Of a DNA stretch of 64,000 nt, positions 46,059 through 55,150 are shown piece after piece (the stretch's first letter is position 1; every line of letters starts with the position of its first letter). Origin of the DNA: BD2-11 sp965115885 (GTDB lineage: Bacteria; Gemmatimonadota; Gemmatimonadetes; Longimicrobiales; Gaopeijiaceae); contig OZ220479.1 in assembly GCA_965115885.1 (NCBI GenBank), positions 3,224,001 to 3,288,000 on the forward strand, in the 5' to 3' direction. A program made the translations under genes and the position numbers. A model generated the notes under the pieces. That model saw nothing but the letters and a program-made list of their open reading frames with translations, had not been told where the DNA came from and did no database searches.

Positions 46059-46508
46059 TTAGGCGCGGCTCTTCACCTCGATCCTGCGGGCGCGGGTCTC
46101 CGGCGCTTTCGGGATCTCGATGCGGAGCAGGCCGTCGTCGAACTCGGCGGTGATGCCGTCGACGTCCACCTTGCGCGGAAGGGTGAAGGAACGGCTGAAG
46201 GTGCCCGTGATCCGCTCGGAGATGTGCGTGTGACGTTCGGCGTCATCTTCCACGCGCTCCGCGTGCTTCTCTCCGCGGACGGTCAGCACGTTTTCTTCGA
46301 CCTGGATCTCGACGTCGTCGAGCGACACGCCCGGGATCTCGGCGGTCACGAGAATGGCCTCGGCCGTCTCCTCGACGTTCACCGGCGGAACCCAGCTCGC
46401 GTCGGCGGAGCCCCCGAAGGGGAAGGACGGGCTGTCCGGGAAAGCGAAGTTGAAGGCCCTGAACACCTGCGAGGGCGAGAGCGAGCGATACTTGGCGATG
46501 GTCGTCAT
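46059..46508 (-). CDS. hsp20: Hsp20/alpha-crystallin small heat-shock protein
   Basis: A 149-residue ATP-independent holdase. The alpha-crystallin domain runs from about residue 38 (VPPVNVEETAEAILVTAEIPGVSLDDVEIQVEENVLTVRGE) through TGTFSRSFTLPRKVDVDGITAEFDDGLLRIEIPK, with the C-terminal hydrophobic anchor reduced to IEV. AAGGAGGGG lies 5-6 bases before the ATG. The 318-base region between hsp20 and divergent uvrA holds a candidate sigma-54 element and an upstream palindrome, listed separately; no other gene is in that gap. Confidence 0.95.
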   Translation of the reverse strand: MTTIAKYRSLSPSQVFRAFNFAFPDSPSFPFGGSADASWVPPVNVEETAEAILVTAEIPGVSLDDVEIQVEENVLTVRGEKHAERVEDDAERHTHISERITGTFSRSFTLPRKVDVDGITAEFDDGLLRIEIPKAPETRARRIEVKSRA

Positions 46509-46606
46509 GTGTCCCCTCCTTAGTCGGGTCCGTCGTTGACCGGGGAGTCCGCGTCGTCAGGCTTTCTCGCGCCTGAACCCGTAACGCGTCCCCGCCTTGA
46601 CGGAGG

Positions 46607-46622
46607 GGCAGGAAGCGTGCCA
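46607..46622 (-). promoter_or_regulatory. Candidate sigma-54 (-24/-12) promoter of hsp20
   Basis: On the minus strand TGGCACGCTTCCTGC matches the sigma-54 consensus TGGCACG-N4-TTGC at all but one position, with exactly ten bases between the GG and GC. It would start transcription near 46598, about 90 bases ahead of the hsp20 ATG. Chance matches of this quality are expected a few times per window, so support is moderate. Confidence 0.4.
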
Positions 46623-46702
46623 GTATGAGGTCTGCCAAAATGGGGTTGCGGGAGACCCGCACGCGGAAACGACCGCATGCGGAAGGAAGCGGGACCAAGG
46701 TC

Positions 46703-46719
46703 TCTGCCAATTGGGCAGA
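46703..46719. promoter_or_regulatory. Palindromic operator-like site between hsp20 and uvrA
   Basis: TCTGCC-AATTG-GGCAGA is a 6+5+6 inverted repeat. It lies about 90 bases upstream of the sigma-54-like element, where enhancer-binding sites usually sit. A related sequence, TCTGCCAAAATGGGG, begins at 46631. The palindrome could instead regulate uvrA, 108 bases away. Confidence 0.4.
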
Positions 46720-46826
46720 CGCGCTCTCTTGGGGTTGCTTCCCGGATGCCGTCGCCGGAACGCGGCCCGGTGGCAACCGTCCTCCGTTTGTCGTTCCGGC
46801 GGACATCCCCAACCCGCACGCTCCCC

Positions 46827-49670
46827 ATGGACCAGCCGATCCGCCTGCGCGGCGCGCGTCAGCACAACTTGGCGAATCTGGATCTGGACATTCCGCGGCG
46901 GGCCTTCACGGTGATCACCGGCCCGTCGGGATCGGGCAAGTCCTCCTTGGCGCTGGACACGCTCTTCGCCGAGGGACAGCGGCGCTACGTCGAGTCGCTC
47001 TCCACATACGCCAAGCAATTCCTGGACCGCGTGCAGAAGCCGCGGATCGAGTCGGTGGAGGGGATCCCCCCGGCAGTGGCCATCGAGCAGAAGAACTCGA
47101 CCCGGTCGAGCCGTTCGACGGTCGGCACCGCGACCGAGGTCTACGACTATCTGCGCCTGCTGTGGGCGCGCGTCGGGCGCACGCATTGCCCGCACTGCGA
47201 CCGCCGAATCCGGCGGGACACGGTTTCGGAAGCGGTGGACCGCACGCTCTCCCTGCCGGAGGGGGAGCGGATCATGGCCGCGTTTCCGCTGCAGGCGAGC
47301 GCGCGCGCCACGCACGCCCAGGTGGCGGAGACGCTGCGCGCCGCCGGATTCCTGCGCGTGATGGCGGACGGCATCGCGATCGACCTCGCCGCGCCGGATT
47401 CGGGCGATCCGGCCCGCACCGGCGTCGACCTGACGCGGGCGCGCGAGGCCCTGGTGGTGGTCGACCGGCTGTCGGTCCGCGCGGACGCCCGCGACCGTTT
47501 GGCCGACTCCCTCGGGACCGCTTTCGCCCAAGGGCTCGGCGAAGCCGTGGTCGTGCGTGCGTCCGCCGCGCCCGGAGCGTCTCGCCTACGCTTCACCGAG
47601 CGCTTCCGCTGTCCCCTCCACCCCGACGCCCGGTTCCCCGATCCGACCCCGAAGCTCTTCTCCTTCAACAGTCCCTACGGTTCCTGTCCCACCTGCACCG
47701 GCTTCGGCGCGACCCTCGAGTACGACGACGAGCTCATCGTGCCCAATGCGAGGCGTTCGCTGACGGAGGGCGCGGTGGACCCGTGGGAGAAGCCGCGCTA
47801 CGTGCGCGAGCGCGCGCGATTGCGCGAGTTCGCCCGCGGGCGGGGGGTGAGCGCGCACGAGCCCTGGGGCCAGCTCCCCGAGTCCTTCCGGGAGGAGGTG
47901 TTGCGCGGCGCCCCCGACTTCGTCGGCGTCGTCCCCTTTCTGCGTTCTCGCGAGCGGCAGCGCAGAAAACGGTTCATCCGCGTTTTTCTGCGCAGCTACC
48001 AGAGCGCCGTCCCCTGCGCGGACTGCGGCGGGGCCCGCATCCGCAGCGAAGCGCTCAACGTGCGCGTGGGCGGGCGCACCCTGGCCGAGGCGTGCGCCTT
48101 TCCCATGGACGAGCTGTTGTCCTGGATCGACGGGCTCGATCTCTCCGGGATGGAGACGAAGATCGCCGCGACCGTCCTCCGGGAAATCCGCGACCGCCTG
48201 GGTTTCCTCGTGGACGTGGGGCTCGGATACCTGACCCTCTCGCGCCAGACGCGCACGCTCTCGGGAGGGGAGGCGCAGCGCATCAATCTGGCCAACGCTC
48301 TCGGTTCGCGGCTGGTCGACACGCTGTACGTCCTGGACGAGCCCACCGTGGGGCTCCACCCGCGCGACACCGCGGCCCTGCTGGCACTGTTGCGCCGCCT
48401 GTCGGACGCGGGCAACACCGTCGTGGTCGTGGAGCACGACCCTCAGGTCGTCGCCGCCGCCGACCACGTCATCGAACTCGGCCCTCGGTCGGGCGAGGAG
48501 GGCGGCCGCGTGGTCTTCGAGGGTCCGCCCTCCGAACTCGCGCACGCCGATACCGCCACCGGACGCCTGCTCGCCGGGGCGGCCGCCCTCTCCGTTCCCC
48601 GCAGGCGCGGTTGCCCCGGCAACCGCATCGAGCTGCGCGGCGGGCGGTTGCACAACCTGAGGGACGTGGACGTCGACATCCCGCTACGCTCCCTCACCGC
48701 GGTGACCGGAGTGTCCGGATCGGGAAAGTCCACCCTGGTCAACGACGTGCTCTACCGCGCCCTGGAGCGCGAGATGAACGACGGCGAAACCGGCGCCCGA
48801 CTGCATCTCGGCGAGCGCGTGGGGGCGTACCGCTCCCTCGCCAACGCCTCCCGCTTGGCGGGCGTGGCGCGCATCGATCAGTCGCCCATCGGCCGCACGC
48901 CCCGCTCCAACTCGGCCACCTACGTCAAGGCCTGGGACGAAGTGCGCAAGCTCTTCGCCGCCCAGCCGCTCGCGCGAAAGAAGCGCTACCAGCCCCGCCA
49001 CTTCTCCTTCAACGTGGCGGCCGGTCGCTGCGAGACCTGCCACGGAGCGGGTCGGGTCGAGATCGAGATGGTCTTCATGGCGAACGTCCACGTGCCCTGC
49101 GACGCCTGCCGGGGAACCCGCTTCAAGCGCGAGATCCTCGACGTGACCTGCAAGGGACTCAACGTCGCCCAGGTGCTGGAACTCACCGTCGATCAAGCCA
49201 TCCGCTTCTTCGTGCGGCACAAGCGCCTAGGCAAGACCCTCTGGCACCTGCAGGACGTGGGGCTCGGGTACCTCAAACTCGGTCAACCCGCCCCGACCCT
49301 CTCCGGGGGCGAGGCCCAGCGGCTCAAGATCGCCCGCGAACTCTCGGGGGCGGCCGGGCGCGGGGGCGGCAAGCTCTACATTCTGGACGAGCCCACGACC
49401 GGGCTCTCCGGCCACGAGGTGGCGAGGCTGCTTCGGGTCCTGACGCGCTTGATCGACGCCGGAAACACGGTCGTCGTCATCGAACACAACCCGGACGTGA
49501 TCCGCGCCGCGGACTGGATCGTCGATCTGGGACCGGGAGCCGGGGCCCGGGGAGGACGAGTCGTCGCCATGGGCCGCCCGCACGAGGTGATGGCGGAGCC
49601 GCGGAGCGTGACCGGATCATGGCTCGTCCGGCCTCCGGAGTCCGCCCCGCAACCGGCGAGGCCGACGTGA
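46827..49670 (+). CDS. uvrA: Excinuclease ABC subunit A
   Basis: UvrA recognises bulky DNA lesions in nucleotide excision repair. Two ABC ATPase modules are present: Walker A ITGPSGSGKSSLALDTLF (residues about 30-48) and VTGVSGSGKSTLVNDVL (about 626-642), ABC signatures LSGGEAQRINLANAL and LSGGEAQRLKIARELSG, Walker B YVLDEPTVGLHPRDT and YILDEPTTGLSG. Zinc-finger cysteine pairs include CPHC, CPTC/CADC and CETC..CDAC. 947 residues is normal. The ATG at 46827 fits the family start (IRLRGARQHNL). It is divergent from hsp20. Confidence 0.96.
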   Translation: MDQPIRLRGARQHNLANLDLDIPRRAFTVITGPSGSGKSSLALDTLFAEGQRRYVESLSTYAKQFLDRVQKPRIESVEGIPPAVAIEQKNSTRSSRSTVGTATEVYDYLRLLWARVGRTHCPHCDRRIRRDTVSEAVDRTLSLPEGERIMAAFPLQASARATHAQVAETLRAAGFLRVMADGIAIDLAAPDSGDPARTGVDLTRAREALVVVDRLSVRADARDRLADSLGTAFAQGLGEAVVVRASAAPGASRLRFTERFRCPLHPDARFPDPTPKLFSFNSPYGSCPTCTGFGATLEYDDELIVPNARRSLTEGAVDPWEKPRYVRERARLREFARGRGVSAHEPWGQLPESFREEVLRGAPDFVGVVPFLRSRERQRRKRFIRVFLRSYQSAVPCADCGGARIRSEALNVRVGGRTLAEACAFPMDELLSWIDGLDLSGMETKIAATVLREIRDRLGFLVDVGLGYLTLSRQTRTLSGGEAQRINLANALGSRLVDTLYVLDEPTVGLHPRDTAALLALLRRLSDAGNTVVVVEHDPQVVAAADHVIELGPRSGEEGGRVVFEGPPSELAHADTATGRLLAGAAALSVPRRRGCPGNRIELRGGRLHNLRDVDVDIPLRSLTAVTGVSGSGKSTLVNDVLYRALEREMNDGETGARLHLGERVGAYRSLANASRLAGVARIDQSPIGRTPRSNSATYVKAWDEVRKLFAAQPLARKKRYQPRHFSFNVAAGRCETCHGAGRVEIEMVFMANVHVPCDACRGTRFKREILDVTCKGLNVAQVLELTVDQAIRFFVRHKRLGKTLWHLQDVGLGYLKLGQPAPTLSGGEAQRLKIARELSGAAGRGGGKLYILDEPTTGLSGHEVARLLRVLTRLIDAGNTVVVIEHNPDVIRAADWIVDLGPGAGARGGRVVAMGRPHEVMAEPRSVTGSWLVRPPESAPQPARPT

Positions 49671-50217
49671 ACGCAACGACCACGAGCGCGTCGGCGCACC
49701 GGACGGCTTTTCCGGGGGCTGCGCGAGGAGAAGGGCTGGAGGGGGGCCTACAGCTCGGCGGCGCGCAAGCGCGACGCGGGCCGTTTCCCTGGCCAACGAG
49801 GAGGTCGGGACCGAGGCGGACGACAGCGCTCTGGCGGAGTTTCGGCGCCCTGCCGCGCGAAACGTACGGGTGGCGGTGGATGTCGGAAGTCGGAATTGGA
49901 GGAAGGACGGGAGATTCGCTTCCCGGCGGCGTCCCTGAACGGCCGAGCGCGCGGGACGACGTGAGGTCGCCGCCGGTCGGAACCTTCGAGGTCGTCGAGG
50001 CGGGCTTGCTTCGCCGTCGAGCGGCTCCGCGTGCCGGTGCGGCGGGAGACCGGGGAGCAGGCGGCGGGAAGAGGGTCGCCCGCTTCCTCGGAGACAGGCT
50101 GCCCGGAGGCGTAAACGTAGCTCTCTCCTGCCCGCTCCGCTATTTTAAGTAAGGTAGCCGTCGAGGGGACGTCGGTGCACCGGGGCCTCGATGCGTTCAT
50201 TTCACGAGGAGAAAGGG
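49671..50217. other. 547-base stretch without a supported gene
   Basis: Frames after uvrA on both strands are Arg/Gly/Ser-rich without recognisable motifs, and no tRNA or hairpin stands out. It may hold a decayed gene, but I cannot name one. Confidence 0.5.
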
Positions 50218-50583
50218 ATGAGAAACGTTTTCGCCATTCTCGCTCTTTCCGGAGCGCTGGCGGCGTGCGCGGGCGTGCAGCTGCCTCCCAAGGCGGGTCC
50301 GGAAGAAGTCGAAGTCATCATCCCGGCAATGGGTCAATCCGCCCGCGAAGGCTATCGCACGATCGGGCCCGTGACGGCCCGTGCGCCGCTGGGCACCTCG
50401 AACGAGGAAATCGTGACGATGCTTCGCACGGAAGCTGCGGCGCTGGGCGCGGACGCCATCATCTTCGAGCGCGTCGAAGACACTTCGCGCAGCCAGACGA
50501 CCGCCGACATCGGCCGCAACCAGGAACTTATCGGCCACGCGCTCGCCATCTACTATCCCGCGCCCGAGCCGTCGGGCACCTGA
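50218..50583 (+). CDS. Small lipoprotein of unknown function
   Basis: A 121-residue lipoprotein with signal and lipobox (LALSGALAACAGV) and a compact alpha/beta domain (GYRTIGPVTARAPL, EAAALGADAIIFERVED) of the GADAVI type found in small cell-envelope proteins such as DUF4156/YbjQ-like families. The ATG at 50218 has a strong site (GAGGAGAAAGGG) immediately upstream, favouring it over an in-frame ATG 27 bases earlier. A hairpin follows its stop. Function unknown. Confidence 0.75.
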   Translation: MRNVFAILALSGALAACAGVQLPPKAGPEEVEVIIPAMGQSAREGYRTIGPVTARAPLGTSNEEIVTMLRTEAAALGADAIIFERVEDTSRSQTTADIGRNQELIGHALAIYYPAPEPSGT

Positions 50584-50588
50584 CCTTC

Positions 50589-50609
50589 GCGGACGAGGAG
50601 CCCGTCCGC
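50589..50609 (+). terminator. Short hairpin behind the small lipoprotein gene
   Basis: GCGGACG pairs with CGTCCGC over a 7-base loop, 5 bases after the stop. There is no U-tract. About 190 further bases without a gene precede gyrA. Confidence 0.4.
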
Positions 50610-50801
50610 GGCCGCGATGGCGCCGTCGCCCGCGCGCGCTTCTCCCCGTACCCCGCACCACCGCCACCGGAAGGAACGCGCCCGAAGCCCCGCGGACGCG
50701 TTCGGGGCGCGCGCCGGACGGAGCTCCCTCGCGCGCGGGGGCCCGGCCCGGCGGTCCCCCGCCTTCCCGCCCCCATGAACGTCCCCCCACAAGGCACCTG
50801 A

Positions 50802-53369
50802 ATGGATTCCGCCCCCGGAGAACGGATACTCGCACGGCTGCTCGAAGACGAAATGCGAGAGTCGTTCATCGATTATTCGATGAGCGTCATCGTGCGCCGC
50901 GCGCTCCCCGACGTCCGCGACGGTCTGAAGCCCGTGCACCGCCGCATCCTCTACGCCATGAGCGAACTGGGGCTGGGCCCCGGCCGTCCCTACAAGAAGA
51001 GCGCCACCGTCGTGGGCGAGGTGCTGGGCAAGTACCACCCGCACGGCGACTCGGCGGTCTACGACTCCATGGCGCGCATGGTGCAGGACTTCTCCCTGCG
51101 CTATCCGCTGGTGGACGGCCAGGGCAACTTCGGCTCCATCGACGGGGACTCCCCCGCGGCCTACCGCTACACCGAAGCCCGGCTCGCTTCGCTGGCGACC
51201 CAGTTGCTCACCGACATCGACGAGGAGACCGTCGACTTCATCCCCAACTTCGACGGCCGCATCGTCGAACCCACGGTGTTGCCCGCGCGCGCGCCCAACC
51301 TGCTCGTCAACGGCAGCTCGGGCATCGCGGTGGGCATGGCCACCAACATCCCGCCCCACAACCTGCGCGAGGTGGTGGAGGCCGCCATCGCGCTGATCGA
51401 GAACCCGGACCTCCCGCAGGAGGCGCTGGAGCGCATCGTGACCGGGCCGGACTTCCCGACCGGCGCCTTCATCTGCGGCCGCCGAGGCATCCGCGACGCC
51501 TACCGCACCGGCCGCGGACGCATCGCGATGCGCGCCCGCGCCGACGTGGAAGAGGCGGGCAAGGGGCGCGGCGCCCGCATCGTCGTGCGCGCGATCCCCT
51601 TCATGGTCAACAAGACCCGCCTGATCGAGCAGATCGCCCAGATGGTGCGCGAGAAGAGACTCCCCCAGGTCTCGGCGCTGCGCGACGAATCGGACCGCGG
51701 CGGCATGCGCGTCGTAATCGAACTGAAGCGGGCCGCCGTCCCCCAGGTGGTGCTGAACCTGCTCTACAAGCACACCCAGATGCAGACCACCTTCGGCGCC
51801 ATTCTGCTCGCGCTGGTCGACGGCGTGCCGCGGGTGATGGGGTTGCGCAAGATCCTCTTCCACTTCGTGGACCACCGACACGACGTGGTGGTGCGGAGGA
51901 GCGAGTTCAGGATCGGGAAGGCGAGGGAACGGGAGCACGTCCTCGAGGGCCTCCGAATCGCCGTCGACAACATCGACCGGGTGATCGCCGTCATCCGCTC
52001 CTCGCCGGACACGGCCACCGCGACGGCGCGGCTGAGGACGGAGGCGTTCCGGATCGACGCGCGGGAGCTGGCGCGGCGGGCCGAACGGGGCGAGGAGGTC
52101 CGGGCGCCGGAGGAAGAGGGGGACGCGGCGTCCGCCCGCCTCAGCGAGCGTCAGGCCGAGGCCATCCTCAACATGCGCTTGGCCCGCCTCACCGGCCTCG
52201 AGACCGACAAGCTGGAGGCCGAGCTGGACGGGGTGCGCGCCACCATCGCGGAGTTGGACGAGATCCTCTCCAGCAAGGTCGAGCGCATGCGGATCGTCGT
52301 CGAGGAGCTGCGGGAAGTCGCGCGGAAATTCGGGGACGACAGAAGGACCGAGATTCTCGCCGGCGCGGCCGATCTCGAGATGGAGGACCTCATCAAGGAA
52401 GAGGAGGTCGTGCTCACCGTCAGTCGGCAGGGCTACATGAAACGCATCCCGCTGACCGCGTACCGCGCGCAGCGGCGCGGCGGACGCGGGCTCAAGGGCA
52501 TGGCCACCAAGACCGAGGACGAAGTCGGGCACCTCTTCGTGGCCTCCACGCACGACTACCTGATGATCTTCACCCGGTCGGGGAAGTGTCACTGGATCAA
52601 GGCCTGGGAGGCGCCCGACGCGGGGCGCTACTCGCGCGGGAAGCCGGTGGTGAACCTGCGCGACATCGATCCGGGGGACGCGATCGCGGCGTTCGTTCCG
52701 GTGCGCACCTTCGCGCCGGACTGCCACCTGCTGTTCTGCACCCGAAAGGGAATCGTCAAGAAGACCCCGCTGTCGGCGTACGGCAACGTGCGCAGGACGG
52801 GCATTCGCGCGATCCGGGTGGAGGAGGGCGACGAGCTGATCGACGTTCAGATCACGGACGGCGCCAGCGACGTCGTCCTGGCCACGCGCGCGGGCAAAGC
52901 CATCCGCTTCCACGAATCGGACGTGCGTTCGATGGGGCGGGTGGCGCGCGGCGTGCTCGGCATCCGGTTGCGGGAGGACGACGAGGTCGTGGGCATGATG
53001 GTCCCCTCGGGAGATTCGTCGATCCTGGTGGCCACCCGAGGAGGCATGGGCAAGCGGTCGGCGGTCGAAGAGTACCGGCTGCAGCGGCGCGGGGGGATCG
53101 GGGTCATCAACATGAAAACGACCGGGAAGACCGGTCCGGTGGTGGCGGTCAAGGCCGTGCACCCGTCCGACGAGCTCATGCTGATCACGCGCAACGGCGT
53201 GGTGAACCGGCAGAGGGTGGAGGAGATTCGGGTGATCGGTCGCGCGACGCAGGGAGTGCGCCTGGTGAATCTGGACCCGAACGACGAGCTGGTGGATCTG
53301 GCGCGCGTGATGGGCGACAACGGGGAGGAGGCCGAAGCCGTCGCTCCTCTGGACGGGGAACGGAAGTGA
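50802..53369 (+). CDS. gyrA: DNA gyrase subunit A
   Basis: GyrA cuts and religates DNA through the catalytic Tyr123 (AAYRYTEARL). The quinolone region reads HPHGDSAVYD with Ser84 and Asp88, the sensitive-type residues. The GyrA box QRRGGRG lies at about 557-563, which identifies gyrase rather than ParC, and is followed by six beta-pinwheel blades in the C-terminal domain. There are 855 residues. The DPNDELVDLARV ending and acidic tail are usual. The stop overlaps the next gene's GTG (GTGA). Confidence 0.97.
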   Translation: MDSAPGERILARLLEDEMRESFIDYSMSVIVRRALPDVRDGLKPVHRRILYAMSELGLGPGRPYKKSATVVGEVLGKYHPHGDSAVYDSMARMVQDFSLRYPLVDGQGNFGSIDGDSPAAYRYTEARLASLATQLLTDIDEETVDFIPNFDGRIVEPTVLPARAPNLLVNGSSGIAVGMATNIPPHNLREVVEAAIALIENPDLPQEALERIVTGPDFPTGAFICGRRGIRDAYRTGRGRIAMRARADVEEAGKGRGARIVVRAIPFMVNKTRLIEQIAQMVREKRLPQVSALRDESDRGGMRVVIELKRAAVPQVVLNLLYKHTQMQTTFGAILLALVDGVPRVMGLRKILFHFVDHRHDVVVRRSEFRIGKAREREHVLEGLRIAVDNIDRVIAVIRSSPDTATATARLRTEAFRIDARELARRAERGEEVRAPEEEGDAASARLSERQAEAILNMRLARLTGLETDKLEAELDGVRATIAELDEILSSKVERMRIVVEELREVARKFGDDRRTEILAGAADLEMEDLIKEEEVVLTVSRQGYMKRIPLTAYRAQRRGGRGLKGMATKTEDEVGHLFVASTHDYLMIFTRSGKCHWIKAWEAPDAGRYSRGKPVVNLRDIDPGDAIAAFVPVRTFAPDCHLLFCTRKGIVKKTPLSAYGNVRRTGIRAIRVEEGDELIDVQITDGASDVVLATRAGKAIRFHESDVRSMGRVARGVLGIRLREDDEVVGMMVPSGDSSILVATRGGMGKRSAVEEYRLQRRGGIGVINMKTTGKTGPVVAVKAVHPSDELMLITRNGVVNRQRVEEIRVIGRATQGVRLVNLDPNDELVDLARVMGDNGEEAEAVAPLDGERK

Positions 53370-54310
53370 CGGCTCCGTCGCTGGAGGACGTGCGCGCGGC
53401 GGCGGCGCGCCTGGAAGGCGTGGCGGTGCGCACGCCGCTGCTCTGGTCGCCCGAGCTCTCCGAGGAAACGGGCGCGACCGTGCGCCTCAAATGCGAGTCG
53501 CTCCAACGTTGCGGCGCCTTCAAGCTGCGCGGGAGCTACAACTTCGTCTCCAAACTCTCCCGGGCGGACGCGGCGCGCGGCGTGATCACCTACTCCTCGG
53601 GAAACCACGCCCAGGGCGTGGCGTTGGCGGCCCGCATCCGGGGGGTGCGCGCGGTGGCGGTGATGCCGACCACGGCGTCGTCGGTGAAGCGCCGGGGGGC
53701 GGCCCGGCTCGGGGCCGAGGTCGTGCTCGAAGGCACCACCTCGGTGGAGCGCCGCACGCGCGCCGAGGAGATCGCCGCGGCCGAAGGACTCGTGCTGGTT
53801 CCGCCCTTCGACCACCCGGACATCGTCTCCGGGCAGGGTACGGTCGGCTTGGAGATCGCTGCGGACTGGCCCGAGGCGGACACCGTGCTCGTCCCCATCG
53901 GCGGCGGCGGGCTGGCGGCCGGAACCGCGTTGGCGTTGCGGGCCCTGCGCCCCGGACTGCGCATCGTCGGGGTCGAACCCGAAGGAGCGGCGTCGATGCG
54001 GGCCGCGCTGGACGCGGGCCGGGTGGTGCGCATCGACGGCACCGAGACCATAGCGGACGGCCTTGCGCCGGTGCAGGTGGGCGACCTCACCTACGCGATG
54101 GTGCGCGATCTAGTGGACGAGGTGACGCTCGTGCCGGACGACGCCATCCGCGAGGCGGCCGTCTTCCTGCTCGATCGCGCCAAGCTGGTGGCGGAGTTCT
54201 CCGGGGCGGCCACGGTGGCGGCGCTGCGGTCGCGGGTCGCCGATGTCGGCGACCGGGTCGCGGCGGTCGTCAGCGGCGGCAACGCCGACGTCTCCGCCCT
54301 GTTGGCGTAG
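53366..54310 (+). CDS. PLP-dependent threonine/serine dehydratase
   Basis: A 314-residue fold-type II PLP enzyme of the threonine dehydratase/serine racemase type. The cofactor Lys sits in CGAFKLRGSYNF; SSGNHAQGVALAA and the Gly-rich phosphate site VPIGGGGLAAGTALA are present. There is no C-terminal ACT regulatory domain, which points to a catabolic or biodegradative form rather than biosynthetic IlvA. The GTG start overlaps the gyrA stop by 4 bases, so expression is coupled to gyrase, an uncommon arrangement. The HAD phosphatase follows 3 bases after. Confidence 0.88.
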   Translation: MTAPSLEDVRAAAARLEGVAVRTPLLWSPELSEETGATVRLKCESLQRCGAFKLRGSYNFVSKLSRADAARGVITYSSGNHAQGVALAARIRGVRAVAVMPTTASSVKRRGAARLGAEVVLEGTTSVERRTRAEEIAAAEGLVLVPPFDHPDIVSGQGTVGLEIAADWPEADTVLVPIGGGGLAAGTALALRALRPGLRIVGVEPEGAASMRAALDAGRVVRIDGTETIADGLAPVQVGDLTYAMVRDLVDEVTLVPDDAIREAAVFLLDRAKLVAEFSGAATVAALRSRVADVGDRVAAVVSGGNADVSALLA

Positions 54311-54313
54311 CCG

Positions 54314-55000
54314 GTGAAACGCCTGATCCTCTTCGACGTCGACGGCACACTGGTGCGGGGCGGCCCGGCCAAGGAAGCGTTCATCCTGGCACTCGAGCGG
54401 GCCTTCGGCACCGCCGGACCGGTGCATCTCGTCTCTTTCGCGGGCAAGACCGATCCCCAGATCGCGCGAGAGACGTTGCGCGGGGCCGGACTGGACGACG
54501 CCCGCATCGACGCCGGGCTGCCCCGCCTGTGGACCCTGTACACGCGCGAGCTCGAACGACGCCTGCCCGCGAACCCCGTGACGGCGCTTCCGGGCGTGCG
54601 TCGACTGCTGGCGGCTCTGGAGAAAAGCGGCGCGGCGGCCCTGGGGCTGGTGACCGGCAACATCCGCGAGGGCGCGCGCCTGAAGCTGGGCTCGGCCGGG
54701 CTGGCGACGGAGGCGTTCCCGGCGGGCGCCTTCGGTTGCGACCGGGAGATCCGCAACCACCTGCCCGCCATCGCGGCCGACAGGGCGGAGCGGGTGTGGG
54801 GCGTGCGCTTTCCCCCCGAATCGGTGGGGATCGTGGGAGACACCCCGCTCGACGTGGAGTGCGGCCGGCACTTCGGGGCGCGCACCTTCGCCGTGGCCAC
54901 CGGACGCTTCGGCGCGGCGGAGCTGGAAGCCACCGGCGCGGACCATGTCGCACGGGACCTGACCCGCACCCGGGAAGTGGTCGACATGCTCATGGCCTGA
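54314..55000 (+). CDS. HAD-family hydrolase (phosphatase)
   Basis: The four HAD motifs are readable: ILFDVDGTLV (nucleophile Asp), LVTGN (motif II), a basic residue in the middle region, and VGIVGDTPLDVECG (motif IV acidic pair). A 228-residue protein of the phosphoglycolate-phosphatase-like subgroup (cap type C1, from FILALERAFGT to RELERRLP). The substrate is not determined. GTG start 3 bases after the dehydratase stop. Confidence 0.88.
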   Translation: MKRLILFDVDGTLVRGGPAKEAFILALERAFGTAGPVHLVSFAGKTDPQIARETLRGAGLDDARIDAGLPRLWTLYTRELERRLPANPVTALPGVRRLLAALEKSGAAALGLVTGNIREGARLKLGSAGLATEAFPAGAFGCDREIRNHLPAIAADRAERVWGVRFPPESVGIVGDTPLDVECGRHFGARTFAVATGRFGAAELEATGADHVARDLTRTREVVDMLMA

Positions 55001-55150
55001 AGGCCGGAGGAGCCATCTTGTGCGCAGCTTCCTCGACGCGCCAAGTTCAGGCTGTGGTGGCCGGAGGCGGCGGGGCGGAGCGCATCCACCCGCCAACCCC
55101 GTGCGGACAGGCGTCACGATTCAATCCACAACGGCGGCGGGAGCGAAGAG

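Noticed and set aside
46625..50152. Long plus-strand frame overlapping uvrA and running past it
   Set aside because: Shadow of uvrA; its tail to 50152 has no family resemblance, so it was not called as a gene.
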